Positions 15,290 through 22,696 of a stretch of 22,953 nt of DNA are shown here, in pieces. The translations under genes were made by a program, and so were the position numbers. Numbering within the stretch: the first letter of the stretch is position 1; the number at the start of each line of letters is the position of its first letter. The DNA comes from CAYJIL01 sp964370235 (lineage in GTDB: Bacteria; Bacteroidota; Bacteroidia; Bacteroidales; Rikenellaceae). Under the pieces are notes generated by a model. It saw only the letters and a list, made by a program, of their open reading frames with translations. It was not told the origin of the DNA and did not search any database. The stretch lies in assembly GCA_964370235.1 (NCBI GenBank), contig CAYJIL010000035.1, positions 1-22,953 on the forward strand, given 5' to 3'.

Positions 15290-16200
15290 TATTTAATATT
15301 ATTTATGTCTCTATTTGCTTGGTTTGATACCATCGTCTCTAGCAGGCTATCACGAACCTCTATCTCCCCATCAATTGTTAACTGCTTGTGTATGCTATCG
15401 CCCATAAGAGCGATTCTTTCGTTTCGGCGCTTTATTATTATCTCTCGCCTTATCGAGCTTTCGACCATCTCTAGTGGTGCATAGTCGCCACTAGTGCGGT
15501 AATCTTCGATAGATAAAAGATAGCAAAAATCGGCATCCTCTACCCTATAGTAATTCTCTTTTTTTAAGAACTCATCCACCGCACGGCTTGTAAATGGCAC
15601 TAGCTTAACCACATCGTTAAAGTCGTTCCAGCCTAGGGTCATATCTTCGTAGCGAAAGTTGTTTTTGTCTGCCAAATCTAGCAGGTCAAAAATCGCCTCT
15701 GGTTTTTTCGAAAGAAATATCTCTTCAATTTGGTCGATGTCTCGATAGTCGCCCGGAATAATCAATACCTTTGCCTTTACTATGGGGCTCGATATTCTAA
15801 ATTTGGAGCGGTTATCGGCGTAGTGATCTAATATTTGGCTCATATCCACTACCGTATCTACCTGTGAGGAGATGTGATCCTCAAACTTATATATTAAAAG
15901 CGAGTTATAGTAGTTGTCGAGCAACTCTTTTATATCTGCCTCGTCTTTTTGAAATAACTCTTGTGCTTGCGAAATTTGTATCTGCCGCTCAACCCAGTTG
16001 TCGATGTGTGCCTTCAGCATAGCTACACTATCTTCGTGGCTCATGCCAGAGGTGAATATGCCCCCAATCTGATCCATGTAGAGACGCTCGCTACCCACTC
16101 GGGCTAGCAAATTGTCGCTCGAACGAAACGTCGGGAAGCTAAACTCTTTGCACGAGCTCGCTAAGGCTAGCAACGCTATATATCTAAATACAAACTTCAT
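15289..16200 (-). CDS. Lipoprotein with SurA-N-like chaperone fold, no clear PPIase domain
   Basis: A 303-residue putative lipoprotein: the signal MKFVFRYIALLALASSC places the lipidated Cys at residue 17. The mature part begins with an ARVGSERLYMDQIGG segment followed by DSVAMLKAHIDNWVERQIQI, which matches the N-terminal pattern of SurA/PpiC-family proteins. The rest is charged and helical. The parvulin signatures seen in the neighbouring gene (GGxM, FGxHI) are absent, so isomerase activity is unlikely. A membrane-tethered chaperone partner for the downstream SurA-like protein is the best guess, by inference from fold similarity and a one-base gene overlap. The gene starts 4 nt after the CPBP protease gene, so all three form one operon. 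Confidence 0.75.
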   Translation of the reverse strand: MKFVFRYIALLALASSCKEFSFPTFRSSDNLLARVGSERLYMDQIGGIFTSGMSHEDSVAMLKAHIDNWVERQIQISQAQELFQKDEADIKELLDNYYNSLLIYKFEDHISSQVDTVVDMSQILDHYADNRSKFRISSPIVKAKVLIIPGDYRDIDQIEEIFLSKKPEAIFDLLDLADKNNFRYEDMTLGWNDFNDVVKLVPFTSRAVDEFLKKENYYRVEDADFCYLLSIEDYRTSGDYAPLEMVESSIRREIIIKRRNERIALMGDSIHKQLTIDGEIEVRDSLLETMVSNQANRDINNIK

Positions 16201-16204
16201 AAAC

Positions 16205-17143
16205 CTATTTATCCTCTTGCTCTGGCTGCTCTTGTGTGTTGCTATCGCTCTCTATGGCAGCAAGCACACTCTCGGCCTCTTTTATTGCTCTTGCCTTGTC
16301 TTCGGCACGCTTTATCGTGTAAATGCGAATAGATGCCACAACTACTAACAGAGTTGATAGCCCAAAAATTGTGTAATATATCCAATCTATGCCAATAAAC
16401 TCTCTAATTGGCTCGTGTTGGTTTCTTGTTGCACTAGGGGTAAACATATATATAACAACCGATGTAAGGTTATTGAGCATGTGTACCGAAACAACGCTCC
16501 ATATCGAGCCACTAATATGAAATATATATCCTAACACTATACCCGAGAAAAACGCAGCAATCACCTGCACTACGTTTATGTGAATAACGCCAAATATTGC
16601 TGCACTAACTATAATTGCTACAAACGTACCATACTTTGCCCTGAGATCGCTCATTATTATTCCACGAAATAGCACTTCCTCTAGCAATGGTGCTGCAATA
16701 ACAGTCAATAGTACTAACGACCACAGTGGCATATCCATAGCCTCTTGTAGTTGAGCATAGCTATCGGGGAACAGTGAAACAATAGGGTCTATCAAAACCC
16801 CAATTGCCATTAACAAAAGGTAGCCCCACAATATATAAAGCGCACTAGCTGGTGCAAATTGTTTGCGCAGATTGAGGCTATAACGGCTAGGGTCGCTCGA
16901 TAATTTAATCCTTTTTTTGCGATATATAGCAGCAAATATGATAGTTAATGTAAATGGAATGACATATGAAATGATTGATAACCACTGTGGGCTGTCCTCT
17001 AGCACAGCCTGAGTGTTAGAGGCATTGCTTGTAACTAATGCTACAATAGCCCACAATACACCAACGATAGCTGTGGTAATAGTGAATACACCTATTATCA
17101 CCAGCAGGTCTATTGCGGTTGGATAGTTTTTTATTTTCTTCAT
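16205..17143 (-). CDS. CPBP-family intramembrane metalloprotease
   Basis: A 312-residue membrane protein of the CPBP (CAAX protease and bacteriocin-processing) family, which cleaves or modifies proteins within the membrane. The conserved motifs are EEVLFRG (Glu155, Glu156, Arg160), FGVIHIN (His188) and SVHMLNN (His221, Asn224), the predicted metal-binding residues. There are about seven hydrophobic segments, and the C-terminal tail of about 40 residues is acidic and Gln-rich. An in-frame ATG 93 nt further upstream exists, but the start at 17143 is preferred: it has AGGAG 7 nt before it, begins MKKIKNYPTAIDLL as expected, and leaves room for a promoter. It leads an operon with the chaperone-like lipoprotein (4-nt spacing) and the SurA-like gene, suggesting a role in envelope quality control; this is inference. 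Confidence 0.88.
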   Translation of the reverse strand: MKKIKNYPTAIDLLVIIGVFTITTAIVGVLWAIVALVTSNASNTQAVLEDSPQWLSIISYVIPFTLTIIFAAIYRKKRIKLSSDPSRYSLNLRKQFAPASALYILWGYLLLMAIGVLIDPIVSLFPDSYAQLQEAMDMPLWSLVLLTVIAAPLLEEVLFRGIIMSDLRAKYGTFVAIIVSAAIFGVIHINVVQVIAAFFSGIVLGYIFHISGSIWSVVSVHMLNNLTSVVIYMFTPSATRNQHEPIREFIGIDWIYYTIFGLSTLLVVVASIRIYTIKRAEDKARAIKEAESVLAAIESDSNTQEQPEQEDK

Positions 17144-17150
17144 AATATCA

Positions 17151-17178
17151 CTCCTAATATTAATAATCGACAAAAGTA
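17151..17178 (-). promoter_or_regulatory. Promoter -7 box and ribosome binding site of the CPBP gene
   Basis: On the minus strand TACTTTTG (17171-17178) fits TAnnTTTG exactly, and AGGAG (17151-17155) lies 7 nt before the ATG at 17143. A -33 TTTG is not found at the usual distance. A clear Shine-Dalgarno is uncommon in Bacteroidota, and here it decides the start codon. Confidence 0.55.
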
Positions 17179-17204
17179 ATAATTTTAAATGGGATTTTGC
17201 GACT

Positions 17205-17263
17205 GTGTCAGTTAATTTTGTAATGATGACACCCAATATATGTGCTAAAATGACAAAATGTCA
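17205..17263. promoter_or_regulatory. Paired TGTCA/TGACA inverted repeats, putative operator
   Basis: GTGTCA (17205-17210) and TGACAC (17227-17232) form a perfect 6-bp inverted repeat with a 16-nt spacer, and TGACAAAATGTCA (17251-17263) is a second, tight inverted repeat of the same half-site. Both lie between the divergent CPBP and htpG genes, upstream of both starts. A dimeric regulator is plausible but unidentified. Confidence 0.4.
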
Positions 17264-17344
17264 CAAAATATTAAGTGGCATACTCTTTGAAAAGAGATTA
17301 TAAGAGACGATTTAAATTTTAAACAATTATAATTTTCAAACATT

Positions 17345-19402
17345 ATGCAAAGTGGCAAAATTGGGGTAACTACCGAGAACATCTTCCCCGTAATTAAGAA
17401 GTTCTTATATTCTGAGCACGACATCTTTATACGTGAGCTAGTATCAAACGCTGTGGATGCATCGCAAAAGCTAAAGGCGCTTGTATCGCTAGGTAAAGCT
17501 AATGTTGATATTTCGGACATGGCAATATCTGTAAGTTTTGATAGTGACAAAAAAACAGTCACTATATCGGACAAAGGTATTGGTATGAGCCAAGAGGAGG
17601 TCGAGAAGTATATTAACCAAATTGCGTTTTCGGGTGCCGAGGAGTTTTTGGAGAAGTACAAAGATCAAACAGGCATTATTGGCCACTTTGGTCTAGGTTT
17701 CTACTCTTCGTTTATGGTTGCAAAGCACGTAGATGTTATTACTAAATCATACAAAGAGGAGTGCCCTGCAATTAAGTGGAGCTGTGATGGTTCGCCAGAG
17801 TACACAATCGAGGAGACTACTCGCCAGAGCCATGGTACCGACATCATCCTTCACCTAGCAGACGATAGCCTAGAGTATGCCGACAAGAACAAGCTAAGCG
17901 AGCTACTTAACAAATATTGTCGTTTCTTGCCAGTTCCTATCATCATGGGCAAAAAGACCGAGTGGAAAGATGGGCAGAGCGTAGAGACCGATGAGGATAA
18001 TGTGGTAAACGATACAAACCCTTTGTGGACTCGTACACCATCGGAGATTAAGCCCGAGGAGTATAAGGAGTTTTACCATAGCCTATACCCTATGGGCGAG
18101 GAACCTCTATTTAATATACACCTAAATGTTGACTATCCGTTCAACTTGACAGGTATTCTATATTTCCCCAAAATTAAGAGCAATATCGAGCTTGTGCGCA
18201 ATAAAATTCAGCTATATTGCAACCAAGTGTTTGTGACAGATTCGGTAGAGGGCATTGTTCCAGAGTTTTTGACTCTGCTACATGGTGTTATCGACTCGCC
18301 AGATATTCCGCTTAATGTGTCTCGTAGCTACCTACAAGGCGACCCTAACGTAAAAAAGATTTCGTCACACATTACAAAAAAGGTATCTGATAGGCTATCA
18401 GAAATCTTTAATAAGGAGCGTAGCGAGTTTGAGGCTAAGTGGGACGACCTAAAGCTATTTATTCAGTATGGTATCATTACCGAAGAAAAATTTGCAGATC
18501 GTGCTAAGGACTTTGTTCTACTAAAGAACCTAGATGGCAAGTACTGCACAATTAGCGAGTATAAAGAGCTAATAGAGGCATCGCAGACCGACAAAAATGG
18601 CGACACAATTGTTCTTTACACAAACGATGAACACCGTCACGTTTCGTTTATCGAGAGTGCAAAGGCAAAGGGTTATGATGTGCTAGATATGGGTGGTCAG
18701 CTAGATACTCACTTTATTGGTTGGGCAGAGCAAAAGAACGAGAAGTTACGTTTTGTACGCATCGACTCAGATGTAATTGATCGCATCATCGATAAGGAGC
18801 AAAGCGATACTATCGCTCTTAGCACTTCGCAGCAAGAGATTCTTTCGCCAATTCTTTCGGCACAGCTACCAGCTATTGAGAATAGCAACTTTAATGTAGA
18901 GTTTGCGCCTATGAGCAGCCAAGAGGCTCCGGTGGTTGTAACTCAAAACGAGTTTATGCGTCGAATGAAAGATATGTCGGCTATGGGTGGTCAAATGTCA
19001 TTCTATGGTCAAATGCCAGATAGCTATAATCTAACAGTAAATGGTAACCACCCAGTGGTACTGTCGCTACTTGAGGATGCACAAAAGAGCGTTGCAGACA
19101 AAATTTCGTCTGTTGATGCCGATATTACAAAGTGCAAGAGCGAGCAGGCTAACCTAGAGAAGATACTAGAGGGCAAGAATCACGATCAACTATCAAAAGA
19201 GGAGATCGAGAGCCGCACCGAGCTATCGGGCAAGCTAGAGTCTTTGCAAAACCAAAAGAGCGAGATCATCAAAAACGAGTGCGCCGACAACCTAACGGCT
19301 AAGCATATTGTCGATTTGGCTCTGCTTTCGAGCGGTTTGCTAAAGGGTAAAGATTTGTTAGACTTTATCAAGCGTAGCACAACTATGCTAGAAAACAAGT
19401 AA
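17345..19402 (+). CDS. htpG: Molecular chaperone HtpG (Hsp90)
   Basis: A 685-residue bacterial Hsp90, an ATP-driven cytoplasmic chaperone that matures and rescues client proteins. The N-terminal GHKL ATPase motifs are present: FIRELVSNAVDASQKLK with the catalytic Glu and the Mg-binding Asn, DKGIGM, and GHFGLGFYSSFMVA forming the ATP lid. The middle domain has the client and catalytic-loop segment LNVSRSYLQGDPNVKKI, containing the conserved Arg of the family. The C-terminal dimerisation domain ends with a helical, Lys/Glu-rich stretch. The length is that of Bacteroidota HtpG. The first in-frame ATG after a 100-nt A/T-rich leader is taken as the start. It is a single gene closed by a terminator, and shares its upstream region with the CPBP operon. 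Confidence 0.97.
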   Translation: MQSGKIGVTTENIFPVIKKFLYSEHDIFIRELVSNAVDASQKLKALVSLGKANVDISDMAISVSFDSDKKTVTISDKGIGMSQEEVEKYINQIAFSGAEEFLEKYKDQTGIIGHFGLGFYSSFMVAKHVDVITKSYKEECPAIKWSCDGSPEYTIEETTRQSHGTDIILHLADDSLEYADKNKLSELLNKYCRFLPVPIIMGKKTEWKDGQSVETDEDNVVNDTNPLWTRTPSEIKPEEYKEFYHSLYPMGEEPLFNIHLNVDYPFNLTGILYFPKIKSNIELVRNKIQLYCNQVFVTDSVEGIVPEFLTLLHGVIDSPDIPLNVSRSYLQGDPNVKKISSHITKKVSDRLSEIFNKERSEFEAKWDDLKLFIQYGIITEEKFADRAKDFVLLKNLDGKYCTISEYKELIEASQTDKNGDTIVLYTNDEHRHVSFIESAKAKGYDVLDMGGQLDTHFIGWAEQKNEKLRFVRIDSDVIDRIIDKEQSDTIALSTSQQEILSPILSAQLPAIENSNFNVEFAPMSSQEAPVVVTQNEFMRRMKDMSAMGGQMSFYGQMPDSYNLTVNGNHPVVLSLLEDAQKSVADKISSVDADITKCKSEQANLEKILEGKNHDQLSKEEIESRTELSGKLESLQNQKSEIIKNECADNLTAKHIVDLALLSSGLLKGKDLLDFIKRSTTMLENK

Positions 19403-19417
19403 TTCGAAACTAAAATG

Positions 19418-19449
19418 TGGGTAAAAGTGCGCTTTTACCCATGTTTTTT
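19418..19449 (+). terminator. Intrinsic terminator after htpG
   Basis: A 10-bp perfect stem (TGGGTAAAAG at 19418-19427, with 19432-19441) has a TGCG loop and is followed by a six-T run (19444-19449). It lies 15 nt after the htpG stop. Confidence 0.85.
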
Positions 19450-19469
19450 GAATAAAAAATGCTTGAGTG

Positions 19470-19501
19470 TTTGGTAGAGTAAAAAAATAGTAGTACTTTT
19501 G
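19470..19501 (+). promoter_or_regulatory. Bacteroidetes-type promoter of rpsO
   Basis: TTTG (19470-19473), a 20-nt spacer and TACTTTTG (19494-19501) match the Bacteroidota housekeeping promoter exactly. The leader to the rpsO ATG would be about 24 nt. Confidence 0.8.
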
Positions 19502-19531
19502 CCGGACATTTAATCAAAAAATAATAATTGG

Positions 19532-19804
19532 ATGAGCTACATTAGCACAGAGAAAAAAGCAGAAATTTTCTCGACTTACGGAAAGTCTAATACCGACACA
19601 GGTTCTCCTGAGAGCCAAATTGCGTTATTTTCATACCGTATCAACCATCTTACTCAGCACCTTAAGCAGCACAAGCATGACTTCAACACTCAGCGCTCAC
19701 TGCTAAAGCTTGTAGGTCGCAGAAGAAGACTTTTGAACTATCTTAAGGCAGTTGATATCGAGCGTTACAGAGCAACTATTAAGGCTCTTAACCTAAGAAA
19801 ATAA
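19532..19804 (+). CDS. rpsO: 30S ribosomal protein S15
   Basis: A 90-residue primary 16S rRNA-binding protein of the small subunit. Conserved S15 blocks are TGSPESQIALFSYRINHLTQHL (in two parts around Gln29), HKHDFNTQRSLLKLVGRRRRLLNYL, and the C-terminal YRATIKALNLRK. The length is 89-90 as usual. It is transcribed from its own promoter and closed by a terminator. Unlike its neighbours it favours CTT over CTA for leucine, as might be expected of a highly expressed gene. Confidence 0.98.
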   Translation: MSYISTEKKAEIFSTYGKSNTDTGSPESQIALFSYRINHLTQHLKQHKHDFNTQRSLLKLVGRRRRLLNYLKAVDIERYRATIKALNLRK

Positions 19805-19834
19805 TATTAGGCTATTCCCTTTATGGGGAGCAAC

Positions 19835-19868
19835 AAGGCGGATTGTTTTTTAACAGTCCGCTTTTTTT
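19835..19868 (+). terminator. Intrinsic terminator after rpsO
   Basis: GCGGATTGT (19838-19846) pairs with ACAGTCCGC (19853-19861), with one G-U pair and three further outer pairs, and a seven-T run follows (19862-19868). It begins about 30 nt after the rpsO stop. Confidence 0.8.
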
Positions 19869-19870
19869 AT

Positions 19871-19878
19871 TACTTTTG
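19871..19878 (+). promoter_or_regulatory. -7 box of the helicase gene
   Basis: TACTTTTG fits TAnnTTTG exactly and begins 2 nt after the rpsO terminator T-run. The -33 region would fall inside the terminator stem-loop, where only TTTT is found. If used, the leader to the ATG at 19896 is about 10 nt. It overlaps the alternative GTG start, which argues against that start. Confidence 0.45.
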
Positions 19879-19895
19879 TGAGATATAATTATAAG

Positions 19896-21188
19896 ATGGA
19901 ATTCAAAATAGAAAACATAATCTCGGCACTGTCGATACCGAGTCTCAATCCAATGCAAGAGAGAGTGATGCAGGTTCCTGCTCAAAGCGACCTACGACTA
20001 CTCTCACCCACGGGTTCGGGTAAGACATTAGCATATCTTTTGGCATCGTTACCTTTTGTAGAGCGTGGGGGGCAGCACCCTCGTGTAATTGTAATATCTC
20101 CAACTCGTGAGCTAGCACAGCAGAGCGAGAGCGTTTTTTCTCGTATGAAGAGTGGCGCAAAGAGCCTCTGTTGCTATGGAGGGCATCAGCTCTCAATCGA
20201 GCGACGCAGCCTGCTAGCGGGTTGTGATGTGGTGTTTGCTACACCGGGTAGGTTGCTCGATCATCTCGATAGCACCTACATAGACGGGCGTGGAGTTGTT
20301 GCTGTGGTGATAGATGAGTTTGATAAGCTGGTAGAGATGGGTTTTTCGGAAGAGGTAGCTACCATTATGGATCTTACGCCCAATTGCCAAAAGCGAATTT
20401 TGACTTCGGCTACCGATTCACAAGTGCCATCATATGTTGGGCTGCGCGAGAATCACACAACCATTAATATGTTAGATGAGAAGCGTCCCGACATCACGGT
20501 GCGCCGAATAATAACTACGGGTAATGACTTGGAGCATACGGCGTGGTTGCTTTCGCAACTAGAGGGTCGTAGTACTGTAATTTTCTGTAATTTTAGAGAA
20601 GATGTAGAGATGGTGGCTGACTATCTGAGCGACCACGACATTGTGTGTGACTATTTTCATGGAGGCATGGAGCAGCGCGATAGAGAGCGAGTGATTGCTA
20701 AATTCAGAAATGGATCTACCGATATTTTAATCTCTACCGATATTGCAGCACGTGGAATAGATGTGTTATCGGTTGATAATATTATACATTTTCATACTCC
20801 ACAAAAAATAGATTCGCTCATCCACCGCAATGGCCGCACGGCTAGAGTTGGGGCAAAGGGTGCAGCATACATCATCGATAGTAGAGAGAACGAGCTACTA
20901 GATTCGATTGAGGTGATGGAGATTAGCCCAGTCGATATTAAAGTGTCGAAGCCTAATTTTGCTACTATATATATAGGTAAGGGCAAAAAAGACAAGATTA
21001 ACAAGGTTGATATTGTTGGTTTCTTGTGCACCGAGGGCGCTATCCAAAAGAGCGATATAGGGCTAATTGAGGTAAAAGATTTTTATGCCTATGTAGCTGT
21101 AAAGCGTGAGCTTTCTAAAGAGCTAGTAAATACGATAAAGAGTCTAAAAATTAAAAAACAGAGGTGTAAAATCGAACTTTGTAAATAA
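19896..21188 (+). CDS. DbpA-like DEAD-box RNA helicase (DEFD variant)
   Basis: A 430-residue ATP-dependent RNA helicase. The RecA core shows motif I SPTGSGKT (37-44), Ia PTRELA (69-74), Ib TPGRLLDH, motif II DEFD (140-143) in place of DEAD, III SAT (171-173), V STDIAARGID, and VI HRNGRTARVG. The last 75 residues or so (ATIYIGKGKKDKINKVDIVG then ADIGLI-like SDIGLIEV) match the DbpA C-terminal RNA-recognition domain, which in E. coli binds hairpin 92 of 23S rRNA and acts in 50S assembly. A GTG 18 nt upstream is in frame, but the ATG is preferred because the promoter box covers the GTG. It is followed after 1 nt by a phosphatase-fold gene, so the two are co-transcribed. The core is sure; the DbpA orthology is likely. 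Confidence 0.9.
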   Translation: MEFKIENIISALSIPSLNPMQERVMQVPAQSDLRLLSPTGSGKTLAYLLASLPFVERGGQHPRVIVISPTRELAQQSESVFSRMKSGAKSLCCYGGHQLSIERRSLLAGCDVVFATPGRLLDHLDSTYIDGRGVVAVVIDEFDKLVEMGFSEEVATIMDLTPNCQKRILTSATDSQVPSYVGLRENHTTINMLDEKRPDITVRRIITTGNDLEHTAWLLSQLEGRSTVIFCNFREDVEMVADYLSDHDIVCDYFHGGMEQRDRERVIAKFRNGSTDILISTDIAARGIDVLSVDNIIHFHTPQKIDSLIHRNGRTARVGAKGAAYIIDSRENELLDSIEVMEISPVDIKVSKPNFATIYIGKGKKDKINKVDIVGFLCTEGAIQKSDIGLIEVKDFYAYVAVKRELSKELVNTIKSLKIKKQRCKIELCK

Positions 21189-21189
21189 C

Positions 21190-22227
21190 ATGGTTAAGAG
21201 ATATTTTTTGAAATCTTTGGCAAAGGTGCTTGCCATTCCTGTGCTTGCTGCATTGGTATTTATGGTAATTTTGGTAGTGGCCGAATATAGACCCGACAGT
21301 GTTGAGCAGATATATAGCAACCCTTCGGCTCCTATGATAGCTAATAAAGAGTTAAAGGTGCTTTCGTGGAATATAGGCTATTGTGGCCTAGGTGACGACA
21401 TGGACTTCTTTTATGATGGGGGTAACTCTATGCGCACATCTCAGCAGAGGACACAAGAGAACCTAGACAAGATAATTGAGTTTTTGAAGGAGCACAAAGA
21501 TGCCGATTTTATTCTTTTGCAAGAGGTCGACATCGACAGCCATAGATCATATAATATCAACCAACTAGATGCAATTTCGGCTGCCCTGCCCCAGTTTAAG
21601 GCATACTTTGCCTATAACTATAACGCCATGTGGGTGCCTCTGCCGCTAACAAACCCTATGGGAAAGGTAGAGTCGGGTTTGGTACTACTCTCTCGCCACG
21701 AGCCAAAGAGTGTTGCTCGATTGCAGTATCCGGGGAGTTTTGCGTGGTATATTAGCCCTGCCAACCTAAAGCGATGTGCTATGGTGTCAGAATTTGGTGT
21801 TGGTGGCAAAAACTTAACGCTCATTAACACCCACAATTCGGCATTTGACGATGGGCAGATGCGTAAGGCAGAGTTGGCTGTTCTCGATTCGTTGGTAGTA
21901 GCACACTCTCCTGCCGTTATAGCGGGTGATTGGAACTCTACGCCGCTTGGCTATAAGCAGAGCCTAGCCGAAGCAAATAACGACTATTTTAGCCCTTTGG
22001 CTATTGATTCTACTACATTCTCTAGCAAGCACACCATTATGTTTGACCCTAGTGCCAAAACTGCACGCTATGGTTATGAGCCATACCTGCGAGGTCAAAC
22101 TACCGAAACGCTGCTAGACTTTGCTCTAGTGAGTGAGGGGGTAAAGCCTATTGCGATTCAGTGTGTCGACTTATCCTATAAAAATAGCGACCACAACCCC
22201 ATAATCTTTAAAATTGTGCTCGAATAA
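21190..22227 (+). CDS. Membrane-anchored endonuclease/exonuclease/phosphatase family protein
   Basis: A 345-residue protein with one N-terminal membrane segment (about 10-31), probably a signal anchor placing the catalytic domain outside the cytoplasm. The EEP (DNase I/exonuclease III-like) fold motifs are all present: SWNIGYCG (Asn61), LQEVD (Glu112), NTHNSA (His215, Asn216), AGDWNSTP (Asp247, Asn249), LDFALVSE, and the final NSDHNPI (Asp334, His335). These form the metal and phosphodiester-cleaving site. The family includes nucleases, sphingomyelinases and inositol phosphatases, and the sequence does not tell which. The ATG lies 1 nt after the helicase stop, so the genes share a transcript, although the link between a cytoplasmic helicase and an exported phosphodiesterase is not evident. 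Confidence 0.88.
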   Translation: MVKRYFLKSLAKVLAIPVLAALVFMVILVVAEYRPDSVEQIYSNPSAPMIANKELKVLSWNIGYCGLGDDMDFFYDGGNSMRTSQQRTQENLDKIIEFLKEHKDADFILLQEVDIDSHRSYNINQLDAISAALPQFKAYFAYNYNAMWVPLPLTNPMGKVESGLVLLSRHEPKSVARLQYPGSFAWYISPANLKRCAMVSEFGVGGKNLTLINTHNSAFDDGQMRKAELAVLDSLVVAHSPAVIAGDWNSTPLGYKQSLAEANNDYFSPLAIDSTTFSSKHTIMFDPSAKTARYGYEPYLRGQTTETLLDFALVSEGVKPIAIQCVDLSYKNSDHNPIIFKIVLE

Positions 22228-22292
22228 TGGTGCTTGATTATTAATGACTTATAAAAAAATTTAACTAAAAGCACAAAAAAAGTATCAAATTA

Positions 22293-22324
22293 TTTGCAAA
22301 GTAGGATCTCTTGCCTTATCTTTG
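22293..22324 (+). promoter_or_regulatory. Bacteroidetes-type promoter of tRNA-Asn
   Basis: TTTG (22293-22296), a 20-nt spacer and TATCTTTG (22317-22324) match the consensus fully. It lies 18 nt before the tRNA, as expected for a short leader to be processed. Confidence 0.88.
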
Positions 22325-22342
22325 CACCCGTTAACGAAACAT

Positions 22343-22416
22343 TCCTCGTTAGCTCAGTTGGTTAGAGCACCTGACTGTTAATCAGGGGGTCCTAGGTTCA
22401 AGTCCTAGACGAGGAG
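22343..22416 (+). tRNA. tRNA-Asn (anticodon GTT)
   Basis: A 74-nt cloverleaf. The acceptor stem TCCTCGT pairs with ACGAGGA (7 bp). The D arm contains AGCTCAGTTGGTTAGAGC. The anticodon stem CCTGA/TCAGG has loop CTGTTAA, so the anticodon is GTT. The T arm contains GGTTCAAGTCC. The discriminator base is G, as in Asn tRNAs, and CCA is not encoded, as is common in Bacteroidota. Confidence 0.97.
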
Positions 22417-22417
22417 C

Positions 22418-22449
22418 AAAAAGGTTGTCCATTTGGGCAACCTTTTTTT
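22418..22449 (+). terminator. Terminator after tRNA-Asn
   Basis: GGTTGTCC (22423-22430) pairs with GGGCAACC (22435-22442) with one G-U pair and an ATTT loop. It is flanked by an A-run and a seven-T run (22443-22449), directly behind the tRNA. Confidence 0.88.
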
Positions 22450-22696
22450 GTCTCGATGCCCTACTCTTCGTTCCTCTTTAAATGTTGCTTTAGCGTAAAG
22501 CTAGGCAAAAAGCACAGGCAGTAATATAGCAAATAGAAGTATTGTTATTTGGTAAAGAAATCAAGACCCAGCGTACTCTTTATATTTTACGCTAGAATTT
22601 AAAATAGTGGGCTAAAAAAGTAGTTTATTGGTTTTTTACATAGCACGGCTTATTACCTACCCAAAACCCAATCAAAATTTAATATAACCACTTATT

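Noticed and set aside
17144..17236. Longer N-terminus of the CPBP protein starting at 17236
   Set aside because: The extra 31 residues cover the promoter box and the AGGAG ribosome binding site, and the family start MKKI lies right after it.
17276..17291. TGGCATACTCTTTGAA upstream of htpG as a sigma-54 promoter
   Set aside because: The -24 GG is present, but the -12 GC is GA, and no sigma-54 activator site is evident. It is also close to a spaced TA/TTTG box, so it may be a variant housekeeping promoter.
19878..19895. GTG start six codons upstream for the helicase
   Set aside because: It overlaps the last base of the -7 promoter box, so the transcript would not include it.
22230..22273. GTGCTT / AAGCAC pair after the phosphatase-fold gene as a terminator
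   Set aside because: The 6-bp stem with a long A/T-rich loop is followed by A, not T, on the + strand.
22491..22594. Inverted repeat TAGCGTAAA / TTTACGCTA in the region after the tRNA
   Set aside because: Arms of 9 bp, 86 nt apart, in A/T-rich sequence are expected by chance, and no associated gene or motif is seen.
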